Below, piece by piece: positions 13,938 to 26,100 of a stretch of DNA of 64,000 nt. The notes beneath the pieces were generated by a model, which worked only from the letters and a program-made list of their open reading frames with translations, did not search any database and was not told the DNA's origin. The stretch's first letter is position 1. Every line of letters begins with the position of its first letter. Source of the DNA: Parapristionchus giblindavisi (taxonomy: Eukaryota > Nematoda > Chromadorea > Rhabditida > Diplogasteridae); contig CALSFV010000222.1 in assembly GCA_943737045.1 (NCBI GenBank), positions 186,001 through 250,000 on the forward strand, in the 5' to 3' direction. Made by a program: the position numbers and the translations under genes.

Positions 13938-16799
13938 TTACTTAATCACAGTTTTTAGAGTATTACAAAAGATAGAAGAATTGGCAACGGTTACTAAATT
14001 TGCGTCTAAAGAATTCCATTCGTGAACTATTCTATTAGCAATAAATGATAAATGTCTAGTTGATGAAGAAGAAATAATAGACAATTTCATAGGGTGACCA
14101 CGAGTAAGGTTTAATACATTAGAAAAGTTGAAAAAATCACGAGGGTTCAAATCAATAAAATTGTGGATTATCTTAAATACAACAGCGAGATCAATTCTAC
14201 GTCTTCTCAGTTGGAGGGTGGGCAAATCCAGAATTGAGAGGCGTCGAGTGTAATCGGCAGATGGGAGACGACACCGTGAGAAAACGATTCTGGAATAACG
14301 TTTAAGGACGGACTCGACTCTATTACACGTCGTTAAACAAGGAGCATTCCACACTTCAGAACAATATTCGAGCAAGGGGCGGACATATACACAGAAAAGG
14401 CGGGCGTATAAAGATGGGCTACGGGATTTAAAAGATCGATGGATATAAGAGCAGCGAGCATTGGCTTTATTTATAATATTGTCGACATGCTTGTTAAACT
14501 TTAGGTCATCACTATATGTAAGGCCGAGATCAGTGATTTGAGATACAACAGGGAGAACTTCTGAGTCAATAGTAAAATTAACTGCAGGGTGTTTATTACC
14601 GATGCACATAATAACTGTTTTGGACTTTGACATAGTCAAACCATGCGTAGTGCTCCAGGTATGCAAGACATCGAGACAGGACTGAAGGACGTTGGGATCA
14701 TTGATGGAGTACACTTTAATATCATCAGCATACATATAACAGAAACTGCCAGAAGGAAGAAGGGATGGAATCTCACTAATATAAAGTGAGAAAAGCAATG
14801 GACCGATACAACTACCTTGGGGTACACCGCTAACTACTGGGAAAGAACGAGAGAAGGAATCACCAACTTTTACTTTTTGGGTGCGATTATTAAGGAAAGA
14901 GTAAAGCCATTTGAGTAAGCAGCCACTTATGCCATAAGATTCACATTTTTGAAGAAGGAGATTAATAGGGATGCTATCAAAAGCTCGACTAAAATCAACA
15001 TATGCAACGGATATGAACTTCTTCTTATCGAGGATAGAGTGCCAATGAGAGAAACATGAAAGAAGGCAGGACGTGCATGAGCGTTTTGCACGGAAACCGT
15101 GCTGTTCAGGAGGCAATAAGTTGTTGGAGTCGAGAAAACGTGTAATTGTGCTACAAACAATTCTTTCCATTATTTTTGAGCATGCACTGATCGGACGATA
15201 ACTGCCAGCCTCATGTTTTAGGCCTTTCTTCTTATAGATAGGTTTGACGATAGCGGTTCGCCAAACCGAGGGTGTGCTAGATAGAAGCAGGAAACGTTCG
15301 AAGAGGATCGATAGTGGGATTGAAATCTGTCGTGAAGTGCGTTTGAGAAAGGCATAGGGAATGAGATCGGGAGATGTTGAGTTTCGATTCGGTAATTTTT
15401 TAATAACAGCTTCAATACGAGATGGTTCAAAACTGACAAAATCAATAGTCTGAGTTGTGTGCTTATTGGAAGATGAAAGATTGTGATACGAATTGTGATT
15501 GAACGATGAAGAGAAAAAGTCAGCAAGAGTTTGCGCTTTATCGCTATCGGAAATTGATATATTACCACTACCATCAACTAATGATTGGATGATATTGGAG
15601 TTATCCTTGATTCTGGAGCTAGCAAATCTGTAAAAACTCTTGATGTTAGCTCTCTCACATAACTTATGTTCACGTATTCTACGATCTCTGATTATTGACT
15701 TGTTAAGTCTCTTGTTTAGACGAAGAAAGGGCGAAATGCCAATAGAAAACCTATTTCGATATAGGCGTCGACACCTACGAAGGATGTTGTAAAATGTGCG
15801 CGAGAGAGAAGAATGAATAGAATAGACTTTACGCATCGGTATAAGGTCATCCATAATGAACAAAACGCGAGATGTGAAAGCGTGATATAATGAATCGGGA
15901 TCTTGATCGCACTGTGAAAGGATGGAGAACCAATCGATTGAGGCTATAGCTATTTGTATATTTTCCCAATTTGCATTCTTGAAGTCGGGAATGTATTGAG
16001 GAATGCGAGATGGCATGGATGCGGTAATATTGAAAGAGACAAGCGAGTGATCAAGGCGGGGAAGAGGAGGAAGAACTCTAGTATTACGAATAAGAGATGA
16101 TTTAGATGTTAAGACAATATCAAGGAGACTATCGTTCCTAGTAGGAGATTGAACGCATTGCTTAAGTGATAGTGAGTTGGCAAAATCAAGAAGAGAAACA
16201 GAATGATGAGATATTGATTGAATAGATGGACAAGTCATTGAGCACCAATCAACCTCCTTACAGTTTAGGTCGCCGAGTATTATAAAGGGATTCTGGTTGG
16301 TACAGACAATGTCATAGATAGAGTCAAGGCATGAGGAAAAGTGTTCTAAGGAGCATGAAGGACCTCTGTAGACGAGAAAGATCAAAACTGTTAATGAGTG
16401 TGATAGATTAAGAGATACACCAAGAGATTGACAGTAAGGAGAGAATGATTTAGAATGAATAGAATGACAAGGAATGGAATGATCGATCAATAGAGCAACT
16501 CCACCACCGTTGCTGTCTCTATCCTGTCTAAATACCGTATATTTACCCATTGATAGAAGACCGTCTGATACTGTATAAGGCGAGCACCACGTTTCGCACA
16601 GAGCAAGAATATTGAGATGAAATGTAGAAGCAAAATCGTCTAAGAGAGCAAGTTTATAGCCGACACTGCGTGTATTGATTAGGCAACATGAGATATTATT
16701 GATTTGAATGGGCGATTGAGAGAGAGGAGATGGAGTGGAGGGAGGCGAAGTGGGAAGAGATGGTATTGATCGCGCCCAATGGGAACGACCTATTGAGAG
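13938..16799 (-). CDS. CR1-like ORF2: endonuclease plus reverse transcriptase
   Basis: About 953 codons open without a stop. N-terminal APE-type endonuclease: INTRSVGYKLALLDDF, then LCETW (metal-binding Glu), LGDLNCKEVDW, and LDHSLVSF where SDH is usual. Reverse transcriptase: YRPISACSKIMERIV, QHGFRAKRSCTSCLL, VDFSRAFDSI (first catalytic Asp), SGVPQGSCIGPLLFSLYI, YMYADDIKVYS (catalytic DD). The ORF therefore looks intact. The first ATG in frame (16550) lies inside the endonuclease, after the catalytic Glu, so translation must begin upstream without ATG in this frame, or by reinitiation after ORF1. Confidence 0.92.
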   Translation of the reverse strand, partial: LSIGRSHWARSIPSLPTSPPSTPSPLSQSPIQINNISCCLINTRSVGYKLALLDDFASTFHLNILALCETWCSPYTVSDGLLSMGKYTVFRQDRDSNGGGVALLIDHSIPCHSIHSKSFSPYCQSLGVSLNLSHSLTVLIFLVYRGPSCSLEHFSSCLDSIYDIVCTNQNPFIILGDLNCKEVDWCSMTCPSIQSISHHSVSLLDFANSLSLKQCVQSPTRNDSLLDIVLTSKSSLIRNTRVLPPLPRLDHSLVSFNITASMPSRIPQYIPDFKNANWENIQIAIASIDWFSILSQCDQDPDSLYHAFTSRVLFIMDDLIPMRKVYSIHSSLSRTFYNILRRCRRLYRNRFSIGISPFLRLNKRLNKSIIRDRRIREHKLCERANIKSFYRFASSRIKDNSNIIQSLVDGSGNISISDSDKAQTLADFFSSSFNHNSYHNLSSSNKHTTQTIDFVSFEPSRIEAVIKKLPNRNSTSPDLIPYAFLKRTSRQISIPLSILFERFLLLSSTPSVWRTAIVKPIYKKKGLKHEAGSYRPISACSKIMERIVCSTITRFLDSNNLLPPEQHGFRAKRSCTSCLLSCFSHWHSILDKKKFISVAYVDFSRAFDSIPINLLLQKCESYGISGCLLKWLYSFLNNRTQKVKVGDSFSRSFPVVSGVPQGSCIGPLLFSLYISEIPSLLPSGSFCYMYADDIKVYSINDPNVLQSCLDVLHTWSTTHGLTMSKSKTVIMCIGNKHPAVNFTIDSEVLPVVSQITDLGLTYSDDLKFNKHVDNIINKANARCSYIHRSFKSRSPSLYARLFCVYVRPLLEYCSEVWNAPCLTTCNRVESVLKRYSRIVFSRCRLPSADYTRRLSILDLPTLQLRRRRIDLAVVFKIIHNFIDLNPRDFFNFSNVLNLTRGHPMKLSIISSSSTRHLSFIANRIVHEWNSLDANLVTVANSSIFCNTLKTVIK

Positions 16800-17545
16800 T
16801 CATTAGGATTAGGGTTCAACATGGAATCATTGCCATCCGATTCAATAGATACTACTTCAGGCTCTTCCTCAATAACCCTATCCTTCTTACAGTCATGTTT
16901 CTCCGGGCTAGGTGCGGTTCTCTTGCCCCTACGGACTGGAATAATTCCTCCGCGACCACGACCTCTACCACTCTTTCGACCACCACCTCCTCTTACTCTA
17001 CCGGCACCAATAATAGAAGCAAAGAGTGAAGGAAAATCAACAGGAGAAGATAGAGAGAAAGGCGTAGATAAAGGCATAGAAGATGATTGGGGTGCAAATT
17101 GAGATGAATTTGGACTCTGATTAACATTGGCTCTAGTGACAGTCTGATTGTGATTAGCTCTCTTATCAAGAGCAGCCAGCGAGCGTGGAGGGAGCGGGCG
17201 AGAGGAAGATAGTCTGACAATTTGTAAGTCACGAACTACCCACTCTAACTGACCTGCTTCTCCATTGCGGATGCCAGCCTCCTTACGAAGGTTACGATCC
17301 AATTGGAGTTCGTCCATAGTGTAATCCCTACGGACATAAGAGTGAACGGATCCAGATATACGACATGCACGGGTACCACGACAGAGTTTGATGAAAGAGT
17401 CACGAGTAATCGTATCTTCAAATTGAAGTTTGATTATACGATCACGATTAGAATTAGTGTTATATGATATAGTCGCAATAATTCTACAAATAAAACAAGT
17501 GATTTTTATAAATACACGAGACTTGCTGTGTGACACATTCATCAC
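16790..17545 (-). CDS. CR1-like ORF1 (RNA-binding-type protein, probably 5'-truncated)
   Basis: Up to 251 codons. Residues about 25-110 resemble an RRM-like ORF1 core (basic, with DRIIKLQFEDTITRDSF and LRKEAGIRNGE). The C-terminal half is rich in Ser, Pro, Gly and Arg (GRGRGRGG), as expected for nucleic-acid binding. The stop TAG at 16790-16792 overlaps the open ORF2 frame by a few bases. The first residues (MMNVSHSKSR) look unlike the rest and may not belong. Confidence 0.7.
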   Translation of the reverse strand: MMNVSHSKSRVFIKITCFICRIIATISYNTNSNRDRIIKLQFEDTITRDSFIKLCRGTRACRISGSVHSYVRRDYTMDELQLDRNLRKEAGIRNGEAGQLEWVVRDLQIVRLSSSRPLPPRSLAALDKRANHNQTVTRANVNQSPNSSQFAPQSSSMPLSTPFSLSSPVDFPSLFASIIGAGRVRGGGGRKSGRGRGRGGIIPVRRGKRTAPSPEKHDCKKDRVIEEEPEVVSIESDGNDSMLNPNPNDSQ

Positions 17546-18118
17546 TTTTCGCGTATGTATATAGCACTTTATCGTTGTTACTGTTCAGCCGTAGTTTCAT
17601 GCTCTGTGTGTGTGTGATTTCAGAAACGTAGAATACATAATGAGGACCACAGGGAATCATTTTGATGAGACTCAATATTTTTTTATTATTTCACGCTTTG
17701 TCTCATGACATTCGCGAGTAAGATTGGATTTGTTTTCCATAAATAGAACACGATGAGAAAATGTGGGATAATAACACGGTAAAAGTAAAATACACGAAGA
17801 TAATGCCCTCTCTCTGGATTCAAGCGCCTCCTTTGTTAGTGAGTGCTATCAAATATATATATTTAAAACATGCTCAAGCAAGAACGATACTGCCATCAAA
17901 TTGTGAAGGAATTATTAATCAATATTCTCTCAAGAACGGCAGATAAAGATTAAGATTAATTATGGGGCAAAGAAAAAAGTTACAAAATATGTCCACTGGT
18001 TCCATAGAAAAGCTAAAATAGATATTACATAAGAGGAAGGCCGAATTTGGCCGCCATTTTTTCCGTCATTCGTTTAAAGGCACGCTCACTCGTAGAGGCT
18101 CGAGCGTGCCTTTAATAG

Positions 18119-18585
18119 CGCTTTAAAGGCAGCTGGCATCCAAAAATTTCGATTCGAAATTGTTAAAATAGTTGATCTCATGTTGATAAGCTCAAAGAAC
18201 TATTCAGAAATATGTATTTGAAAGTTTGAAAAGACGCTCTCTTAAGAAGTTCGAATACTGTACCCACACCACGGGCGAGGTTTCCGAAATACAGTATGCT
18301 AACTCCATCGAAAAGCTCAAAATAGCACATTGTTGAGCTTTATTCTTCACAATTCCCCACTGCGGATAGAGTTATCATCAAAATATTCAATTTCAAGTCG
18401 TATCCAGAGTTGGTGTGGCAATTAGGAAAAGGCTCCCGCTATCTGGAGCAGACTGTAGTTTTTTAACTGCGCCGTTCTCCTTACCAGAGAATTCTTATTA
18501 TATAAGATTTATATATTTCGAAACAGAATTTCAAGCTCTTTTATATGAGATCAACTTGTTTTTCGTTTCCCGGTCCCTTTAAAAT
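18119..18585. mobile_element. Family H repeat, copy 1
   Basis: Begins TTTAAAGGCAGCTGGCATCC and ends GGTCCCTTTAAA. About 470 bp, closely matched by 63030-63490 along its whole length (GTTGATCTCATGTTGA, CACCACGGGCGAGGTTTCCG). TTAA-bounded, no coding capacity. Confidence 0.85.
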
Positions 18586-18713
18586 GAGCGTAACCTAACT
18601 CAATGGTCTCTTCATCGCGCAATGCTCTCTCGTTGTTAGAGAACAGAAAATAGTGTGCGCAATGAAGAGACCGTTGAGTGAGGTAACGCTCCCCCTTTAA
18701 GGAAGAAAAAGTG
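18583..18713. repeat. Family F short TTAA element, copy 1
   Basis: Inverted arms: GAGCGTAACCTAACTCAATGG against TTGAGTGAGGTAACGCTC, enclosing CTCTCGTTGTTAGAGAACAG. Ends at CCTTTAA. Other copies: 20560-20673, 41094-41220, 61057-61181. Confidence 0.85.
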
Positions 18714-20136
18714 AACATGTACTAACCTCTCGGACGGGAATGGATAAGCGGGGGCAAGCGAAAAGCTTGTTTCGAAAAAAAATATACAGAATTTCCGCAA
18801 TTATAACTAGAAAAAAGACTGGTAATCACCCCTACCCCTATTCATTTCATAAATAAATCAATCCCCTCACAGTTCGAGTGTCCGCCCCCTTTTTAGTACA
18901 TCCGAACTTACTCCTTCTTATTAAAAAAGACATTACGGCCATACTATGATTTATCGGTTTGTTCGTTTAAAGTAGTAAATATTATTGTTGCTCATGGAAT
19001 TTAGTTAAGCCATATTATTTTGGCAATTCTCTCTCGTTTACTACGATACGAGTCTGCTGAAAATATTTGTTAAACGATTTCATCAATCATCTTTTTTTGC
19101 ACCGCATAAAGTATATTAAATAATTATTATATCTACGTCTATACTGCGTGGTCTGATTAGCTATACAATGCTGAAATGCGATTTTCAAATGAAATTCACT
19201 TTCAAACTCACAAAATTGATACGACCGGGAACCACTTTAATTGAATATTCGTGAACCAAGATTCTCAGCTACTAATGAACTTTGATTAACCGCTTCCCAG
19301 AAGTAGCTGTGTCTTCTGCACTATGCGCTGACATGATACATGCGTTGTATTGCATTATATTCATTACGATTCTATGGAACACACTATACTAAACATAACG
19401 AACATGCTATAATTGGTAATCAGAGGTAATCATGTCTCTAGTCTTTGATAGTCTCATTGAAACTCTTTCGTCATGCAACGCAAGCTATGGAGCGTAGGCG
19501 GAAGAAGGTAATATCCTAGTTTGGGGTCATTCCCGTGGAAGTTATTAACCTCATTTATGCTTGCTTTCAGCTTTATAGATTACTTTTTCGGTATTAAAAA
19601 GATCTTTGTCTAACAGGGGAATGGTCTCAAATTACCGTTGAGTTATGACTAGTGACATAAACCATTCTAACCACCATATTTTTTCTGTCTGCAAATCCAA
19701 GTGTATTTCTGGTATTCGAGAAAATCGATATTAAAAATGTATAAAAATGCGCAATGAACTTTGTGCAGCCTGCCTTGATCGCTTCTAAGGATGTTCTGCC
19801 CTATCACTAATTGCAATAGCATGCAACCATATCAAACCGCGTGGACAACTTCCACTAAGATGACAAGGTGAAGTTAGAAGGCTATGATTGTTCTGGCTGC
19901 CTATACCTTTGGATAATGTTGATCATTACTCCAGATGACTTATCACGGGTCTCCGGTAAAAGTGTATGAACGCCTGCTCTAAGTGCTCTAATGAACATAA
20001 ATGTCTGATATAATAAATGAATTGAAATAAATGTATTTCAAAAAAAAACACATTATTTACGGTATCACAAGTGTATCTTGAACAATTTGTGTAATAACGT
20101 TTATTCACTTATTTTCGGACATCAAGAAATTGTATT

Positions 20137-23100
20137 TCAACGAATACCCAGCGAATCTGCTCTTCTAGTTATAAAAGACACTGATCCTTTCGGCGCCTTC
20201 ATGAAAAGTCTCATTTTGAAATGGAACAAATCGATGATTAATCTGCAATTATTTGTATTTTATTTTAATTATTACTACTTTAATAAGATGTTTTTAATAG
20301 ATATCTTTACTTAGATGAATAGATGTTTAATAAGATGTTAATTAGATGTCTTTAACTATTCATTATGAAAAAAATGAGAAAAGAAAGTTTTAAAAAGTAC
20401 CCGTCAATTGCATGCGCCAAGTGCCACACGAACGTTGTCGCTAGGAATATGCTAAAGTCTGACTCGACTCTTCTAGAAACGATCATGAAGAAAATCTCCA
20501 ATATCATAAGAGAAACACTCTGGCAGAAAGCCTGGAATAAGATAAAAATAGTTTGCTAAAGGGGATGACACCTTTGTTAAAGGTCTCTTCAACGCACTAC
20601 GCTCTCTCGTTGTTAGAGAACAGAGAAATAGTGCGCGCAATGAAGAGGCCATTGGGTGAGGTCACTATCCCTTTAAAGGCACATCCTGAAGGAATTTTAT
20701 TCTCCGCTGTCACAACACGCTCGTAAACAAAGAAAGCGAGAGAGTGTGGCCAGAGCGGAGAGTTTCAGCGGGTTTACTTTAATACAGTCAGGTACACTAT
20801 ATTGGTATCTGTGAGTTATTTTTCTTTGAGAGCAGAAGAGAAAGAGAGTATTAATAACTTTGGGGAAAATTTTGGTTGTTTTCGTACCCTACTTTGGTGA
20901 TTTTGAAACCTAGTAGCGATTTTTAAGAGAGATGATCGTTAAGACTCGACCACCCCCGGACACGTGCGCTAGCAATGGGAACTGGGGGTCCATACTTGGG
21001 TGTTAGGAGTGTCACCGGCCCTTATTACACAAAACAGGAAAAATTTCCTGTTTGTGCCCTCAGGCCATTAGAAAAATTAATTTAAATGCAAAAATGTTTA
21101 AAAATCATAATTTCTCAAATTGTTGAGATAAATTCCAAATATCATTTGCGATGCGTCTAGGGTGCACAGAGCTTGCTAATTCACTATTAGCATCGAATGT
21201 GCGTTGATTCCTAAACCAATTTTTTTACTTAATTTTTTTGTTTTTTCGGACAAATTATCGCTTGTTGTAGATTGCTGCAAAGATTTCCGACCAGGTATTG
21301 TAGCCTAAGCAATTCTGCATTGATTTCACTTAAAACCGAGTTATTCCCGTTAGACCATCTTGCCGAAATTTTCGCTCGAATTTTCTTCATCGATGGTTTT
21401 CCCGAATAAATGTATTTTCCAAACGTATTTTCCAAACGTTTGGTGCGGAATTGTGGTCTACACAAAGTTTCGAGGTGAGACCAGTCAAATGACACAAGAC
21501 GTCCATCACTTAGATCAATTTGAAAATTTCGATTTTCATGACCCGGGGGTCATGGTCCGAAAATTTCAAAATTTCTCAAGTTTGAAATGTTTTCATTTCT
21601 CTGGCTTCTTGTGAAGTACTAATGATGTGAATAATATTCAGCCAATGCTCAATGGCTGATCTATCCTTTCAACCATTTTTTTTTGAAAATTTCCATTCTG
21701 ATTGCGTGCGAAAAATCAGAATTGTGTTTGAATCAGTTTCCAACTTCCTTTCTGTAACATTCTATCTAAGCACTTTGCAATGTACATAAGCAATATGAAA
21801 ATCGTTAATTTTCGAAAATTCATATTTTTTGTCATGACCCCGGGGTCATGGAAATCGATTTTTCGAAAGTGAACCGAATACCGGGATTTCAGTTCTGCTA
21901 TGTTTACTCATCATGAAACTTTATATTATCATTATCATTTGCTCATTGTCGCAGCATTCGAGTCGACAAACTGCAATATTTCAAAAATTTACCGTGAAAG
22001 TAGGCTCTCAAATTTAATTTTCTGAATTTTCGAAAATAAATAATTTTCATATTGATTATATACATTGTAAAGTACTATTACAGAATGTTACAGAAATCAA
22101 GTTGGAAACTGATTCAAACACAATTATGATTTTTGACACGCAATCAGAAAGAAAATTTTCGTAAAAATGGTTGAAAAGAGAGATCAGCCATTGAGCATTG
22201 GCTGAATATTATTCACATCATTAGTACTTTACAATAAGCCACATAAATGAAAACATTTCAAACTTGAGAAATTTTGAAATTTTCGACCATGACCCCCGGG
22301 TCATGAAAATCGATATTTTCAAATTAATCCAAGTGATGGGCTTCTTGTGTCATTTGACTGGTCTCACCTCGAAACTTTGTGTAGATCACAATTCCGCACC
22401 AATCGTTTGGAAAATACGTTTGGAAAATACATTTGTTCGGGAAAACCATCGATGACGGAAATTCGAGCGAAAATTTCGGCAAGATGGTCTAACGGGAAGA
22501 ACCCGGTTTTAAGTGAAATCAATGCAGAATTGCTTAGGCTACAATACCTGGTCGGAAATCTTTGCAGCAATCTACAACAAGCGATAATTTGTCCGAAAAA
22601 ACAAAAATTTTAAGTCAAAAAATTGGTTTAGGAATCAACGCACATTCGATGCTAATAGTGAATTAGCAAGCTCTGTGCACCCTAGACGCATCGCAAATGA
22701 TATTTGGAATTTATCTCAACAATTTGAGAAATTATGATTTTTAATCGTTTTTGCACTTAAATTAATTTTTCTAATAGCCTGAGGGCACAAACAGGAAATT
22801 TCTCCTGTTTTGTGTAATAAGGGCCGGTGACACTCCTAACACCCAAGTATGGACCCCCAGTTCCCATTGCTAGCGCACGTGTCCGGGGGTGGTCGAATAT
22901 GATCGAGTCTTAGGGAACATGCCTCTTAAATTCCGCAGGTCAAGCGCAACCACGGATCATTAGCATGGATCGAAGTTCTCTGCACTCACAGCGAATTGTC
23001 TCAGAAGGTTCGATTCGCTACTTAGAGTTTCTCAAATATGAGACAAATACTCTCTCATATTTGAGACACATTCTGTAGCTAACCTTCAGATCAAAGCAAT

Positions 23101-26100
23101 GTCGCCTCTATCGAGAAAGCAATTGACTCATATTTGAGAAACTCTAAGTAGCGAATCGACCCTTCTGAGACAATTCGCTGTGAGTGTGAGTTACCTGTAC
23201 AAACAAGCGCACTTGGAGTGATCGATGTTGGTGCTCATCCCATCCCTTTCTGCTCAATGACTCCTGCAACAGATTGCATTTACATTACATTACATCAACT
23301 TTATCAGCATATTGTTATTTCAGCTGGGTCTCTATTAGGGTTCTCCTGAGATTCCGATTGTGTCTTGCAATTTGCACGAATTGAGGATCAGCGACTTTGA
23401 AGAAGTCCTCTATCTCTCCATCTCTTATTATTAGCCGGCTTTCCACGAATTATTTTTCCACGCGGAGTCCATTACGCAATCAAGAATCGCTCGACAAAAA
23501 AGAATTACCTTTCGATTCCTCATACGCAGAAGACATAGAGTAGTCAGGTCCACAATTATAATTATGGTGAACTCGGATAGGCAGCCATATAAATTGATAT
23601 ACCTGCAATATTAATAACATTATAACAACAATACTAATTAGAATTTACAGTATTTTTGAGTGTTTGAAAAAATTGAGCAAAAAACTCAAAAATTTATACA
23701 TCTACATATTTATTTATTTTTTTAAATTTATTTATTTCTTTATTCCATCAAATATAATAATAAAAAGGTGATATGTATAGGATCAGAAGAGGGATAGATG
23801 GATTTCCGTCGCATAAGGCGATTTCGGTTTTGGCTCGGTGGCAGTTTTTAAAGAATGGGGGTTTAGGGACGAATACGAGAATCTTTAATGATGAGGTTGG
23901 AGGGGAGATTTGATATTTGCACTTACTGGTACTGGAATTGCGCCATCGTTGTGTCCGTATAGGTCCATCTCATTTTCTCTCTATCGTAGCACAAACAGGC
24001 ACCTTCCTCTGAACAAAAAAAATAGGCCAAAAATCGAAATTGGAACAAAATCATGTCAAAAACCACTATTGTTGAATATGTTTCATGATTATAAAAAATG
24101 TAAAAATTTAAATGCGTACGTAACAACATCGGGAAACTTCTAGCCATGGCCAGTATGTAGACTGCGATGATCGTGTAGACTGTGTGCCGGGTCTTGAACC
24201 TGTATGCTTTCACTGGCATGACTATAGCGAATAAGCGATTGAGCGAAACGAGAACGTGGAAGTCGACACCGATGTGCCATGAAGTTAGGGCGACCTTAAA
24301 GGACGCGACCTGAGGTTTAACCTGTATTTAAATAATTCTCAACTCGGGCAGCGTTCTCTCGTAGACATAGAGCTATGCCAGAGTTTAGAGTTCGGTGTGA
24401 GCCTTTAAGAGAGATGGCCGTTAAGACTCGACCACCCCCCGGACACGTGCGCTAGCAATGAGAACTGTAGGTCCATACTTGGGTGTTAGGAGTGTCACCG
24501 GCCCTTATTACACAAAACAGCAGAAATTTCCTGTTTGTGCCCTCAGGCTATTAGAAAAAATAATTTTAATAAAAAACGTTAAAAAATCATAATTTTTCAA
24601 ATTGTTTAGATGAAGTCTAAATATCATTTGCGATGCGTCTAGGGTGCACATAGGTTGCTAATACACTATTAGCATCGAATGTGCGTTGATTCCTAAACCA
24701 CTTTTTGACTCAAAATTTTGGTTTTTTCGGACAAATTATCGCTTGTTGTAGATTGCTGCAAAGATTTTCGACCAGGTATTGTAGCCTAAGCAATTCTTCA
24801 TTGATTTCACTTAAAACCGGGTTCTTCCCGTTAGACCATCTTGCCGAAATTTTCGTTCGAATTTCCGTCATCGATGGTTTTCCCGAACAAATGTATTTTC
24901 CAAACGTATTTTCCAAACAATTGGTGCGGAATTGTGCTCTACTCAAAGTTTAGAGGTGAGACGAGTAAAATGACACAAGAAGTCCATCACTTGGATCAAT
25001 TTGAAAATTTCGATTTTCACGACCCCGGGGTCATGGTCTGAAAATTTCAAAATTTCTCAAGTTTGAAAAGTTTTCATTTATGTGGCTTATTGTGAAGTAC
25101 TAATGATGTGAATAATATTCAACCAATGCTCAATGGCTGATCTATATTTTCAACCATTTTTTCGAAAATTTTCTTTCTAGATGAATGCGAAAAATCAGAA
25201 TTGTGTTTGAATAAGTTTCAAACTTGCTTTCTGTAACATTCTGTCATAGTACTTTGCAATGTACATTATCAATATGAAAATCATTTATTTTCGAAAACAT
25301 AAAAAATTCAATTTGAGTGCCTACTTTCACGGAAAATTTCTAAAACATTGCAGTTTTTCGACTCAAATGCTGCGACAATGAGCAAATGACAATGACAATG
25401 CGATGTTTCATGATGAGCAAACATAGCAGAACTGAAATCCCGGTATTCGGCTCACTTTTGAAAAATCGATTTCCATGACCCCGGGGTCATGTTAAAAAAA
25501 TATGAATTTTCAAAAATAAACGATTTTCATATTGATTATGTACATTGTAAAGTACTATGATAGAATGTTACAGAAAGCATGTTGGAAACTGATTCAAACA
25601 CAATTCTGATTTTTCGCACGCAATCAGAATGAAAATTTTCGAAAAAATGGTTGAAAGGAGAGATCAGCCATTGAACATTGGCTGAATATTATTCACATCA
25701 TTAGTACTTCACAATAAGCCTCAGAAATGAAAACATTTCAAACTTGAGAAATTTTGAAATTTTCGGACCATGACCCCCGGGTCATGAAAATCGAAATTTT
25801 CAAATTGGTCCAAGTGATGTGCTTCTTGTGTCATTTTACTGGTCTTACCTCGAAACTTTGTGTAGAGCACAATTCCGCACCAATCGTTTGGAAAATACGT
25901 TTGGAAAATACATTTGTTCGGGAAAACCATCGATGACGGAAATTCGAACGAAAATTTCGGCAAGATGGTCTAACGGGAAGAACCCGGTTTTAAGTGAAAT
26001 CAATGCAGAATTGCTTAGGCTACAATACCTGGTCGGAAATCTTTGCAGCAATCTACAACAAGCGATAATTTGTCCGAAAAAACCAAAATTTTGAGTCAAA

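Larger units (their letters stand above)
13823..17545 (-). mobile_element. CR1-like non-LTR retrotransposon (5' end incomplete)
   Basis: Minus-strand element with ORF1 (17545-16790), ORF2 (16799-13938) and a 3' tail of TATTA/ATATT repeats near 13823-13850. A plus-strand copy of just the 3' end lies at 45105-45236, and a divergent minus-strand 3' fragment at about 39430-39650, so the family has several copies nearby. No 5' end can be placed; sequence beyond 17545 shows no ORF1 continuation. Confidence 0.85.
17546..20136. other. Gene-free stretch between the CR1-like element and gene C
   Basis: Contains a 42-bp TTAA-bounded mini-hairpin (18074-18115, AAGGCACGCTC/GAGCGTGCCTT), repeat H (18119-18585) and repeat F (18583-18713), chained through TTTAAA sites. 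From 18.8 to 20.1 kb I see only AT-rich sequence. A short block near 19610-19670 resembles 8305-8370. No exon recognised. Confidence 0.6.

Noticed and set aside
20365..20559. Plus-strand ORF similar to another plus-strand ORF at 10016-10219 (YPSI-x-CA-x-CH-x-NVV), looking like a conserved small gene
   Set aside because: Both are antisense to exon 8 of receptor genes C and B; the similarity comes from the conserved exon on the minus strand, which has correct splice sites and phase.
22347..22613. Conserved 84-91 codon ORFs in the arms of family C (RLENTFGKYICSGKPS)
   Set aside because: Open frames occur on both strands and in mirror-image arms, vary between copies without a coding pattern, and have no start context. 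Probably a hairpin artefact.
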